A DNA stretch of 64,000 bases from CAJBVG01 sp943371425 (GTDB lineage Bacteria > Bacteroidota > Bacteroidia > Sphingobacteriales > Sphingobacteriaceae), in contig CALRUR010000003.1 in assembly GCA_943371425.1 (NCBI GenBank), positions 203,364 through 267,363 on the forward strand, written 5' to 3'. The notes beneath the pieces are model-generated. The model saw only the letters and a list, made by a program, of their open reading frames with translations. It had not been told where the DNA came from and did not search any database. This document shows, piece by piece, positions 28,201 through 36,296 of this stretch (positions within the stretch are counted from its first letter, which is position 1; each line of letters starts with the position of its first letter). Made by a program: the position numbers and the translations under genes.

Positions 28201-28337
28201 TCGTACAAATGCAAACCTTGCCTAAATTCTTTATCTATTTCTTTAAATTTCGCCGACTCTTGTGCAAAAGCAAATGTCGAGCAAAAAAATAAGAAGAGGT
28301 ATATGGATAGTTTCTTTTTTAAAACCATGTTTTTCAC
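25287..28337 (-). CDS. Large tetratricopeptide-repeat protein
   Basis: 1016 aa with signal peptide (LSIYLFLFFCSTFAFAQ). Nearly the whole mature protein is TPR repeats (for example AYHSFEKVNEDL, YELGSFYYRQRNFAKTIEWY, ALSLFN-type helices to the end). It is a periplasmic or outer-membrane-facing scaffold. It is the promoter-proximal gene of the barrel / HU-SPOR / exbB / exbD / tonB cluster, and Bacteroidota homologues keep this order. ATG at 28328 is an equally possible start. Confidence 0.85.
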   Translation of the reverse strand: MKNMVLKKKLSIYLFLFFCSTFAFAQESAKFKEIDKEFRQGLHLYDLQQFNAAYHSFEKVNEDLIKNANLYLSDDAKQMLVHAQYYMAICDLELYHQGAENKLMAFVDRYPENPLSKTASYELGSFYYRQRNFAKTIEWYQKTDVTLLGKAIKNEYYFRYGYSLFETDKFEEASNQFEKLIDKNSKYSYPAAYYDGIIQYNAKNYSDALTRFEFIKASKTYADIAPYYICKIYYEQKNYTAALNSVAEAIQNPNAKNINDIYLIGGASAFILKDWTKTVEYYELAAKKSKLNDLASYEIGYASFQTQLYQKAIDYLKTIADKKTAYTQHALYIIAQSFYQLKDKPSARNAFGKAAKLNQEKFLSSSSLLNYAKLSYELNFYQTAIESFQDYIDEYPDSADAEDAQSLLGEALLYTRNYKLAIEILDKIQPRSKRANLALQKVSYFRGIELFNEGKHQEAIKLFNQSLSNPLDKSIQTFAWYWKAESYYQLNNYDEALKYFSLYEQSDIQFNNELNSAVNYQLGYTYFKKEEYKSAIVYFDRYLKSEQKLGSTQNPKRYNDAILRLADGYFMIKEYDKALFNYNKIINDKLSGSDYSLFQKSMILGLQNKQNDKIVTLKQLLSNYPNSTYGDDATYEIGTGYFVMNNIPDAIQYFLLVIQKFPNSRFVAKSRLNLGLIYYNESNDEKATEMYKAIITDYPGSEEAKEALLAIKNIYVDAGNADGYLNYVKTLPFASVSSGAQDSITYQAANNRYLIGDCENAINGFNNYIERFSTGSFILEAHANRAECFMKTKKDKMALIDYEYLVANSNPKYLERSLVQSARINFKLKEYEKAAKLYTSLEAQAEFKDNYLEAISGALKSYAALNDSTGIMKYAQQVLLVEKSSIEDQYLANLYLGRYYFSINNIEEADNYFRAVAKLTKTEYGAEAKYMLAQILFIKGKYLDAQQACFDLSNQVPAYEFWVAKGFIILAETYAKLGNDFQAKSTLESIIDEYSIENDGVVEEAKKKLTELTQPK

Positions 28338-28432
28338 AAATTCTATTTATAACGTTCAAATCTATGTGTTTTTATATAATGGAGCTTGTTTAAAACTCAT
28401 TAAAATATCCACAAATGCCCAGAAATAACGAT

Positions 28433-29068
28433 TTATTTAGTGTTAATAACTTGTAAAAAGGGAGATCTAGAGATTAATCCAGGGTTTATACCCATTAATC
28501 CTTCTGGAATGTAGGATTGTAAAGATTTGTAATACTCTACCCAGGCTGGAAAAAACTGCTTATTACGTGGATCTTTATAGGTCATGGGTTGTAAATAAAA
28601 CAACTTGGAATTTTTCTTATGTGATTCGAAGGCGTGGTATATTAATTCTGAGCAATACAAAGAATCGTTATCCATTATAAATCGATCATCGTAGGGCTTC
28701 CCAATTGTGCTTATGGCGTATTCGCTGGCCTGTTTTATCAAGTATTTATACTCAGGAATTAAACGCATGGCCAAGTATTTATCGGGGTTGGGGCAACGCA
28801 AAAACAAACTATCTATGGAGGTGCTTTTTACATGGCTGCCTATTGCTTCTACTGCTCTTAACTCCTCCTTAATTTTTACAATAATGGCCACATGCGAAAA
28901 ATCTTTGCCTTGATAGCCTTCGGTAACCGCTTCTATGGCATCGCACAAAGGCCCACAATCTAAATCCTGAAAAACTAAATCTCCTTCCATAAGCTCAGGG
29001 CGATTTACTTGAGCCCATGAATTATAAGATATTCCAAGAATAAATAATGAAAAGAATAGAAATCGCAT
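28433..29068 (-). CDS. YiiX/YebB-like NlpC/P60 family cysteine hydrolase
   Basis: About 211 aa with signal peptide (MRFLFFSLFILGISYNSWAQ). It reads LMEGDLVFQDLDCGPL...FSHVAIIV, then YCSELIYHAFES. The His in FSHVAI and the Cys in YCSEL are the conserved pair of permuted papain-fold enzymes (PF05708). These cleave peptides or lipid-linked amides. The substrate is unknown. The gene stands alone, diverging from the next TonB receptor. Confidence 0.8.
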   Translation of the reverse strand: MRFLFFSLFILGISYNSWAQVNRPELMEGDLVFQDLDCGPLCDAIEAVTEGYQGKDFSHVAIIVKIKEELRAVEAIGSHVKSTSIDSLFLRCPNPDKYLAMRLIPEYKYLIKQASEYAISTIGKPYDDRFIMDNDSLYCSELIYHAFESHKKNSKLFYLQPMTYKDPRNKQFFPAWVEYYKSLQSYIPEGLMGINPGLISRSPFLQVINTK

Positions 29069-29159
29069 ACACAAATGTGCCTAAAACATGTTAATAATCC
29101 AATTTTTATATTTATTAGGTAAGTATATCAATTATTTTTAGACTAATCTAAAATAATTA

Positions 29160-29167
29160 TATATTTG
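29160..29167 (+). promoter_or_regulatory. Candidate -7 promoter element overlapping the start of a TonB receptor
   Basis: TATATTTG matches the Bacteroidota -7 consensus and ends 3 bp before the chosen GTG start. If used, the transcript would be almost leaderless. Confidence 0.4.
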
Positions 29168-29170
29168 TGC

Positions 29171-31201
29171 GTGAAAAACTTAGTACTCCCTTTTTTAGCA
29201 TTGCTTTTAGCTATTCCAAGTATAGCTCAAAAGAAAGATTCTCTTCTAAAACGAAAAATAAACGTCGAAGAAGTGGTTATATCTGGTAAAATGAAAGAAA
29301 TGCGTAAGATCGATAGTCCAATTCCTATAGAATCTTACCAAGCACATTTCTTTAAAAAATCTGCAGTTAATAATTTGTTAGATGCTACACAACAAATTAC
29401 AGGCTTACGCCCTCAAATAAATTGTTCTGTTTGCAATACTGGCGACATACATATGAATGGAATGGAAGGAGCTTACACTGCCATCTTGATAGATGGAATG
29501 CCAATAGTGAGTAGCCTCTCCTCTATTTATGGCTTAAGTGGAATTCCATTGAGTATGATAGAGCGGGTAGAAGTAATTAAAGGCCCGGCTACCGCCTTGT
29601 ATGGTTCGCAAGCCATGGCAGGTGTTATCAACATCATTACCAAAAAAACAAACTCTGGTGATGTGCTTTCTTTAGAAACAAATGTTTCGAGCATGCTAGA
29701 GTTTAATAATGAAATTGCGTTTAGATGGAAACTCAGAAAAAATATTTCGGCATTAAGTAGCATCAGTTTATTTAATTATAATAAACCTTATGATGTAAAT
29801 GGAGATGGATTTACAGACATTGCGATGCAAAATAGAATTTCTGTTTTTAATAAAATTAAAATAGGAAATGGAGAGCATCCTTATCAAATAGGCTTGAGGC
29901 TGTACAAAGAAAATCGTTGGGGAGGGCAATTAAATTGGACCGATAGATGGAGTGGAACAGATTCTATATATGGCGAAAGCATTGAAACCAATAGAATAGA
30001 ATTGATACAAAGTTGGTTATTACCTTTACCAGTACCTGTAGAAATACAAAGTTCTTATGTTTACCACGAGCAACAATCTTTTTATGGTAAAACAATATTT
30101 GATGCAGTGCAACATACTGGGTTTTTACAAGGTATTTACAGACATCAACAAAATAAAAATGAATACGAGATTGGGGCATCTATCAAATATCAGCATTATG
30201 ATGATAATACAATTTTAACAAGAAAACTTGAGGATAGCTTGTTTACACAAGCGCAAGTAGAAGTGATGCCTGGAGTTTTTATTCAACAAGAACGAGCATG
30301 GAATAAACAATGGAAAACCTTAGCGGCTTGGCGAACAGATTTACAAAAAGACCATGGCTTAATACATTCGCCTCGCTTATCTATTCAATTTAAAAAAAGC
30401 GAGCAAACTCAATACAGATTGGGTATGGGCAGAGGCTTTAGGGTGGTAAATGTTTTTACCGAAGACCATGCTGCTTTAACAGGCGATCGTAAAATAAAAA
30501 TTACGGAAGCACTTAATCCAGAAAGTTCTATTAATACTTTTTTCTCTATCGATCATTTTTCTTTGCTTACTAAGGCAACCTTGAAAACAGAAATTCATTT
30601 TTTTTATAGTTATTTCTTTAATAGAATTCAGGCGAATTACGACATTGATCCTAATTTAATTATTTATAAAAATTTAGATGGAAATGTAATTAGCCGAGGT
30701 GCAAATTTGCGTTTCGATTTACAAACCGAAAGTAATTGGAATTTACAAATTGGTTTTACCTTTTTAGATGCTTTTGAAAATAGAAGAGACAGTATTAGCG
30801 CTAAGATTCCATTAATGTTTAGCTCTAGGTTAAATACAAATTTGAATTTAACTTACGACCTACCTAGGTTAAAAACCAAAGTAGATTACCAAGTAGTTGG
30901 TTATAGCCCAATGCGTTTACCCATTTTACCTAATGATTTTAGGCCAGAATATTCTGATTGGTATTTTATACACCAAGTACAAATTACGAATACGAGTATT
31001 AAAAATTTAGATGTGTATGTTGCTGTAAAAAATATATTCAATTTTTTACCATCTAATCCGATTATGCGAGCGAACGATCCTTTTGATAAAAGTGTGAATG
31101 TAAACAACCCAAATAATTATACGTTTGATACTACTTACGGATATGCACCAATGCAGGGCAGAAGAGTTTTAATAGGATTGCGCTACCATTTGGCTAGGTA
31201 G
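29171..31201 (+). CDS. TonB-dependent receptor with CxxC plug motif
   Basis: About 676 aa. Signal peptide VKNLVLPFLALLLAIPSIAQ, then a plug domain (INCSVCNTGDIHMNGMEG, AILIDGMPIVSSLSSIYGLS, IERVEVIKGPATALYGSQAM, GVINIITKK) and a 22-strand-type barrel ending in GRRVLIGLRYH. The NCSVCNTGD motif in the plug marks a group of receptors of unproven (perhaps metal-linked) substrate. There is no N-terminal carboxypeptidase-like domain. The start is taken as GTG at 29171. An in-frame TTG at 29165 is less likely. Confidence 0.88.
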   Translation: MKNLVLPFLALLLAIPSIAQKKDSLLKRKINVEEVVISGKMKEMRKIDSPIPIESYQAHFFKKSAVNNLLDATQQITGLRPQINCSVCNTGDIHMNGMEGAYTAILIDGMPIVSSLSSIYGLSGIPLSMIERVEVIKGPATALYGSQAMAGVINIITKKTNSGDVLSLETNVSSMLEFNNEIAFRWKLRKNISALSSISLFNYNKPYDVNGDGFTDIAMQNRISVFNKIKIGNGEHPYQIGLRLYKENRWGGQLNWTDRWSGTDSIYGESIETNRIELIQSWLLPLPVPVEIQSSYVYHEQQSFYGKTIFDAVQHTGFLQGIYRHQQNKNEYEIGASIKYQHYDDNTILTRKLEDSLFTQAQVEVMPGVFIQQERAWNKQWKTLAAWRTDLQKDHGLIHSPRLSIQFKKSEQTQYRLGMGRGFRVVNVFTEDHAALTGDRKIKITEALNPESSINTFFSIDHFSLLTKATLKTEIHFFYSYFFNRIQANYDIDPNLIIYKNLDGNVISRGANLRFDLQTESNWNLQIGFTFLDAFENRRDSISAKIPLMFSSRLNTNLNLTYDLPRLKTKVDYQVVGYSPMRLPILPNDFRPEYSDWYFIHQVQITNTSIKNLDVYVAVKNIFNFLPSNPIMRANDPFDKSVNVNNPNNYTFDTTYGYAPMQGRRVLIGLRYHLAR

Positions 31202-32179
31202 TGTTTTAGGGAAACTAAGCGGATATACACCACCGTTTATATATTTTACAAAGGAGTAGGGGCTATCTTGTAATTTATTTTCGATATCGTCTGTATTTAC
31301 ATATTGTACTACTAATGCAAATGGATTTTGTACCACGTGTACTTGTACAAAACCGTTGTTGCATCCCCAACGTGCATTGTTTACAGATCCACACGAAATC
31401 ATTAACGGGCCAGTGTTTTCTGATTCTTCTAACACTCTACGTTCGAAATAATGGGTAGTTCCTGCCAATAATAAATCACATTTTTTGGTTACTATTTTTT
31501 GTTGCTCCAGACTTAAATTATCAATCCATGAACCATACATAGAATGAGCAGAAACGATGATGATATCTTTCTCTGTTTTTTGAATGCTGTTTAAGGTTTT
31601 TATTAAGTAGTTTTTACTGCTGTTAGGAAATGCGATTTCTTGGTTGTAAGGGTTGTCTGGAAAATGCAATACGATGTAATGAACGGTAATTCCGTTTACA
31701 TTCATTTGTGCATAATACTCTGCACCATTTGCATTCATTTTAACATTCGATCTTTTATCAACACCTAATATGCGCAAGAACTTTGCCCCACTGCCCCAAT
31801 CGTCTTGCCCGGTTCCAAAGTATTCGTTTTCTGCATCAGCAATGGTTGGGTAAAAATTGTTTCGCCACCATTCATCGCGAATTAAAAAAGGTAAAAAATC
31901 GTTTTCTTCATTTTTTTGTAAATGATCTCCAACTCCTAATATAAAAGCATCTTCAGAGTTTTTTATCCACTTATTCATTTTTGCCATGCGTATATTATTC
32001 ATAGGGCTGGCGCCGTGATTGTCTGAAATAATAGAGAATGAAAAAGATTCGCGACACTCTAATTCTTTAAGCGTAGTTATTTCTTGAAAGCCGAATTGTT
32101 TTTTTATTTCTTTTGATGGTTTAAATGCGAGTCCCAGCAATGCTATCGAACCAATTAGTGCCAACTTCAAATATTTCAT
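31169..32179 (-). CDS. Calcineurin-like metallophosphoesterase, secreted
   Basis: 336 aa with N-terminal signal (KLALIGSIALLGLAF). Metallophosphoesterase motifs are visible: SDNHG (D-x-H), GVGDH, SAHSMYGSW and AGTTHYFER (the GHxH-type last motif, with TTH). Probably an extracytoplasmic phosphatase or phosphodiesterase. The substrate is unknown. Its 3' end overlaps the convergent TonB receptor by 33 bp. Confidence 0.7.
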   Translation of the reverse strand: MKYLKLALIGSIALLGLAFKPSKEIKKQFGFQEITTLKELECRESFSFSIISDNHGASPMNNIRMAKMNKWIKNSEDAFILGVGDHLQKNEENDFLPFLIRDEWWRNNFYPTIADAENEYFGTGQDDWGSGAKFLRILGVDKRSNVKMNANGAEYYAQMNVNGITVHYIVLHFPDNPYNQEIAFPNSSKNYLIKTLNSIQKTEKDIIIVSAHSMYGSWIDNLSLEQQKIVTKKCDLLLAGTTHYFERRVLEESENTGPLMISCGSVNNARWGCNNGFVQVHVVQNPFALVVQYVNTDDIENKLQDSPYSFVKYINGGVYPLSFPKTLPSQMVAQSY

Positions 32180-32278
32180 ACCCTACCTTTTGGATTTGAA
32201 TATATTTACGGCGCTAATTTTGTTTAGTTACAGAAATAATTTAATAATTTTTTTGTGCGATTTAAGTATCGTTAAGCC

Positions 32279-32656
32279 TTATTTTTTGAAGAACTGTGAA
32301 TATTCTTCCTCATTAAATCCGAGTATAATTTTCCCCATGTGTTCTATCAAGGGACGTTTGATGACGCTTGTGTTTGCTTGCATTACGGCAAGTGCTGTAG
32401 AAATTTTCTCTAATTTCTTTTTATCTCCATCCGATAAATTTCTGTAAGTAGGACCCTTCGTGTTTATTAACCTTTCTAATGGTACAATTTTCGTCCACTC
32501 TTTAATTTTTGAAGCCTCTATTCCCAGTTTTTTATAATCATGAAATTCGTAAGGAATGTTATGCGTTTCTAAATAAGTAAGTCCTTTTTTTACGGTGTCG
32601 CAGTTTTTAATACCGAATGCTAGTGTGCTCGTTTGTTCGTATGCTCGTATGCTCAT
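32279..32656 (-). CDS. ArsC/Spx/MgsR-like protein with repeat-derived N-terminus
   Basis: 125 aa. The core GIKNCDTVKKGLTYLETHNI then YEFHDYKK, a loop with RLINTKGPTYRNL, and SVIKRPLIEHMGKIILGF are those of the ArsC/Spx thioredoxin-fold family. Only one Cys is present in the active-site loop (NCDT), typical of this YffB/ArsC-like group. Normally the protein begins about five residues before GIKNC. Here it starts MSIRAYEQTSTLAF, coded by a (GAGCATAC)n repeat. A promoter element sits 32 bp upstream, so this start is probably used. Confidence 0.85.
   Translation of the reverse strand: MSIRAYEQTSTLAFGIKNCDTVKKGLTYLETHNIPYEFHDYKKLGIEASKIKEWTKIVPLERLINTKGPTYRNLSDGDKKKLEKISTALAVMQANTSVIKRPLIEHMGKIILGFNEEEYSQFFKK
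32622..32656. repeat. Left arm of an inverted (GTATGCTC)n repeat
   Basis: Words of GTATGCTC / GTTTGTTC, complementary to the arm at 32728-32779. This arm lies inside the first codons of the ArsC/Spx-like gene. Confidence 0.75.
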
Positions 32657-32687
32657 GTGGAAAAGTGTGCTATCTTTTAATTAAACA

Positions 32688-32695
32688 CAAATATA
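32688..32695 (-). promoter_or_regulatory. Candidate -7 promoter element of the ArsC/Spx-like gene
   Basis: On the minus strand this reads TATATTTG, the Bacteroidota -7 consensus, 32 bp before the ATG. Confidence 0.5.
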
Positions 32696-32727
32696 ATGTT
32701 TTAAATTATTAGCAAGTTTTCGGCTTT

Positions 32728-32779
32728 GAGCATACGAGCATACGAGCATACGAGCAAACGAACACACGAGCACACGAAC
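32728..32779. repeat. Right arm of the inverted (GAGCATAC)n repeat
   Basis: Period-8 words GAGCATAC / GAGCAAAC / GAACACAC / GAGCACAC reach the stop codon of the TonB receptor at 32779. The first part is the reverse complement of 32641-32656. Confidence 0.8.
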
Positions 32780-35214
32780 TATCCCCCTTGTCCGCCACCG
32801 CTTTTCCCTTTCACATCATCATTACTTATGCCGCGTTGGTTTTTCTTTACACCACCATCAAGTTTGCCAAATCTATAACTTATGCTACAACCGTAATTAC
32901 GATAGAAGTTTTGGAAATTACTGGTTTGAGTAAATTGTGAAGTATTAAAATCTTGTTTCCAATCTCTAAACTTTTTCCAAGGGTTACTAATTTGTGCAGT
33001 AACTGTTAGTTTTTTATCCAGAAAATCTTTGGATACGCTGAAAGAGGAATACACAAATTCGTTTGATTGGCCTTGTAATTGTATCCATGGACTGTAATAC
33101 CCAACGTTTACACGTGTTCTGAAGTCTTTTGGTAAGGTATAACTTGCAAATGCAAATGCATTTCCTTGGAATCCTTCGTTTGTAAAAAATTGCGAATTAT
33201 AGGTTCCTTCTATCCATATATAAGAAAGCAAGGCATTAAAATTTACACTTAGTTTTTTGCTGAAAGGGTAACTAATATTAGCGTTGAAGCCTAACTTCTT
33301 ATCTTTTCCAATATTCTCATACGTATCTCTACTAATTGTATCGGCACCTAGAGAGGTTACACTTTGTATGGTATTATTTGCATACGAATAACTTGCTCCT
33401 ACATTAATACTTCCTTTTTTGAAGGTACTGTATCCAACTTCAAAATTATTGGTAAGCACAGCTTCTAAATTTGGATTTCCGTAACTTATAAATCGTGGAT
33501 TCGTTTGATTGATAAATGGATTTAGTTCCCAAATACTTGGTCGCTCTATACGTTGTGTATATCCTAAATTCAAACTACTCATGTCTTTAAATTTACGCTG
33601 TACAGAAATAGAAGGAATTACATTGGTATAATCTTGTTTTACTTTAGTGGCAGTGGTTTCAAAATTGGCATCAACCGTGGTACGCTCTAATCGTACCCCT
33701 GCTCTTATTCCCCAATTTTCTAATTTCAAATTATACGAATTATAAAAGCTATATACATTTTGTTGATAGTTGAAATTATTACTATTTGCAGAATCGTACA
33801 CATAATCATTTACCGTGGGATCAAAATTATGTTGAGAGTATTCGCTGAAATTATTTCTTAATATTGCTTTTACACCTGCTTCAATATCTACTTTTTTATA
33901 AGGGTGTACGTAATCCATTTGGTAAGTTTGTTCATTTGTACCCGATTCGTTGTTTTGTTTATAAGGGTTAAAATTGAAGTTTATATTTTGGCTAGTGCTC
34001 ACATTGTTTTCATTGCCGTTGGTGCTTGGCGAATATTTATAAGAAAGCGTTAATAATTGATCTTTATTTTTTTTGAAACCATGTTGAAAATTTAAGCCAA
34101 TATCGGTTCCTGACCAATCGTTTTTTCCTTCATTATTGAGTATAAAATATTGATCTAAAGTTCCTGTAGAACCATAGAGTGTACTGCTTTGGGTGCTTTT
34201 AGTATTACCATAGCCAGGGTTGGTGCCAATGGTTGCGGTTAACAAATTTAGTGTATCAAATTCATAACTCATTTCAGATTCTACGTATTGCCAAAACCAG
34301 AAGTTTTTATTTGTACCGTTTTGCAATAAGGTAGTTTCTTGTAAAATTCCAACTCTACTAGAGTTAAAACCTGTTTCCGGGATGTCTTGGTAACCGTTGC
34401 CATAATAGGCACTCATGGCAAATTTGTTTTTCTTGAGGGTTAATGATGCACTCATGCCTGGCCCCCAAGGGAAATTATATCTTGAACTTACTGAACCATT
34501 ATAACCCGATTCTAATTTTTTGGTGGTTATAATATTGATGATGCCAGCCAAACCTTCTGCATCGTATTTTGCAGGAGGGTTGGTAATTACTTCAATTTTT
34601 ACAATGCTGCTTGCAGGCATGGCTTTAAACACATCGCGTGGGTTACGAGCTACCAAAGAAGAAGGCCTGCCGTTAATAAGTACTTTAAAATTTCCACTGC
34701 CTTTTACTTGTATATTATCATCCGCATCTACACTTATTAAGGGCACTTTTCTGAGCATGTCTAAGGCTGTTTGAAACTTACTCTCCGGATCCGATTGTAC
34801 ATCGTAAGAAATTCTGTCGACCTCTTGTTTTACAAGGGCTTTATCGGTAGTAATTTCTACTTCTTGTAAATTGTTTCCTTGTGTTGGTAACAGTATTGTT
34901 CCGATATTTACATTCAAATTATTTTCTGTAATTTCTATGTCTTTGGTAATTTTTTTATACCCAACATTTAAAATACTTAGTTGATGTTTCCCTGTCGGAA
35001 TTTTTTCAAAAATAAAAGAGCCATCCTCTTTACTCAAGGTAGTTCTTAAATTACTAATGTTTTCTAGTTTAATGGTGATGGTAGCATACGACAATTTTTG
35101 GTTGCTAGATGAATCGACGATGGTACCTCTTATAATACCTTTCGCTTCGGGGTTTTGTGCTTTTGTTTGGTACGACAATATTCCAAGCAATAGCAGTAGA
35201 ACAATTTTTTTCAT
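32779..35214 (-). CDS. Outer-membrane barrel receptor with carboxypeptidase-like N-terminal domain
   Basis: 811 aa. Signal peptide (IVLLLLLGILSYQTKAQ), a carboxypeptidase-D-like regulatory domain (IRGTIVDSSSNQKLSYATIT...KIPTGKHQLSILNVGYKK), then a plug (LDMLRKVPLISVDADDNIQV, INGRPSSLVARNPRDVFKAM, KYDAEGLAGIINIITTKKL) and a large barrel. The C-terminus carries a soluble, basic Gly/Lys tail (KGKSGGGQGG) after the last strand (SISYRFGK). It belongs to the 'outer membrane beta-barrel family' of TonB-type receptors; the substrate is unknown. Confidence 0.85.
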   Translation of the reverse strand: MKKIVLLLLLGILSYQTKAQNPEAKGIIRGTIVDSSSNQKLSYATITIKLENISNLRTTLSKEDGSFIFEKIPTGKHQLSILNVGYKKITKDIEITENNLNVNIGTILLPTQGNNLQEVEITTDKALVKQEVDRISYDVQSDPESKFQTALDMLRKVPLISVDADDNIQVKGSGNFKVLINGRPSSLVARNPRDVFKAMPASSIVKIEVITNPPAKYDAEGLAGIINIITTKKLESGYNGSVSSRYNFPWGPGMSASLTLKKNKFAMSAYYGNGYQDIPETGFNSSRVGILQETTLLQNGTNKNFWFWQYVESEMSYEFDTLNLLTATIGTNPGYGNTKSTQSSTLYGSTGTLDQYFILNNEGKNDWSGTDIGLNFQHGFKKNKDQLLTLSYKYSPSTNGNENNVSTSQNINFNFNPYKQNNESGTNEQTYQMDYVHPYKKVDIEAGVKAILRNNFSEYSQHNFDPTVNDYVYDSANSNNFNYQQNVYSFYNSYNLKLENWGIRAGVRLERTTVDANFETTATKVKQDYTNVIPSISVQRKFKDMSSLNLGYTQRIERPSIWELNPFINQTNPRFISYGNPNLEAVLTNNFEVGYSTFKKGSINVGASYSYANNTIQSVTSLGADTISRDTYENIGKDKKLGFNANISYPFSKKLSVNFNALLSYIWIEGTYNSQFFTNEGFQGNAFAFASYTLPKDFRTRVNVGYYSPWIQLQGQSNEFVYSSFSVSKDFLDKKLTVTAQISNPWKKFRDWKQDFNTSQFTQTSNFQNFYRNYGCSISYRFGKLDGGVKKNQRGISNDDVKGKSGGGQGG

Positions 35215-35307
35215 GCGTATAAATTTTTTTGTTAGATGAATAATCTAAGGTAACGAATCTTCTCTTTCGAAATTGTAACTAAGGGGTTACTATCGGAAAT
35301 GTTGCAT

Positions 35308-35393
35308 ACTAGTCACTAGTCTCTAGTCACTAGTCGTTAGACCGTACTAGGCGAGTTTATTGTCTAAAGACTAACGACTAACGACTAACAACT
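35308..35393. repeat. Inverted short-period repeat (ACTAGTC / GACTAAC)
   Basis: The left arm repeats ACTAGTC and ends in TCGTTAG. The right arm repeats CTAACGA / GACTAAC. Together they can form an imperfect hairpin between the divergent TonB-receptor and bestrophin genes. Confidence 0.7.
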
Positions 35394-35412
35394 ATTTTCC
35401 TTATCTTCGACT

Positions 35413-36288
35413 ATGATTAAAAACGACCCTAAAGATTGGATGGGATTTATTTTCAAATTCCACAAATCGGATACCATACGAACTTTATTTTATGCCATTG
35501 TAATGATGTGTGTATATTCCTTTATAGTGGCATACATAGAAATTAAGTTTTTGAATTTGAGTGAAAATTCGCATCTCAAAAACATAACTGTAATGCATGG
35601 CTTGTTGGGATTTGTAATATCGATGTTGTTAGTGTTTAGAACCAATACAGCTTATGATAGGTGGTGGGAAGGCCGGAAACAATGGGGAGCATTGGTAAAT
35701 AATTCGCGAGGCTTGGCCATTAAAATGTCGGCAATATTGGCACCAGATAATACAGTGGATAGAAGTTTTTTCAAAAAAACAATTCCAGCATTTGCATCGG
35801 CATTAAAAAATCATTTACGATCGGAAGAAACCAAATTAGAATTATTTGAAGCGGAGAGTGAGGATGAAAAAGTAGACCATACCAAACATTTACCCAATCA
35901 AGTTTCACTCATCATAAATAAACGATTACAAAACTTAGTTCGTCATGGTAAGTTATCGCAAGAGCAATTATTATTTATAAATGGAGAAGTGCAATCGCTC
36001 AACGATATTTGTGGTGCTTGCGAACGAATAAAAAACACACCCATTCCATATTCCTATTCAGCATTTCTAAAGAAATTTATTTTTATTTATGTGGTAACTC
36101 TACCACTTGGATATGTTTTTTTATTGGGTTACTTCGTAATACCTGTAGTGGCATTTATTTTTTACGTATTAGCCAGTTTAGAATTAATTGCAGAAGAAAT
36201 AGAAGATCCGTTTGGTACAGATGAGAACGATTTACCGATTGATAAGATATCTGAAACTATTAAAAGGAATGTTGAGGAGATTCTGTAA
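35413..36288 (+). CDS. Bestrophin-family channel
   Basis: 291 aa with four main transmembrane helices. Family marks include the N-terminal segment, GLLGFVISMLLVFRTNTAYDRWWEGRK (central signature), LVNNSRGL, and the C-terminal FGTDENDLPID. Bacterial bestrophins form pentameric ion channels (anion or Na+ selective). The gene lies 8 bp before mnmH, so it may be co-transcribed with the selenium genes. Confidence 0.88.
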   Translation: MIKNDPKDWMGFIFKFHKSDTIRTLFYAIVMMCVYSFIVAYIEIKFLNLSENSHLKNITVMHGLLGFVISMLLVFRTNTAYDRWWEGRKQWGALVNNSRGLAIKMSAILAPDNTVDRSFFKKTIPAFASALKNHLRSEETKLELFEAESEDEKVDHTKHLPNQVSLIINKRLQNLVRHGKLSQEQLLFINGEVQSLNDICGACERIKNTPIPYSYSAFLKKFIFIYVVTLPLGYVFLLGYFVIPVVAFIFYVLASLELIAEEIEDPFGTDENDLPIDKISETIKRNVEEIL

Positions 36289-36296
36289 ATTGGCAA

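Noticed and set aside
32728..32779. CRISPR array
   Set aside because: The repeat has period 8 with no spacers and no cas genes nearby.
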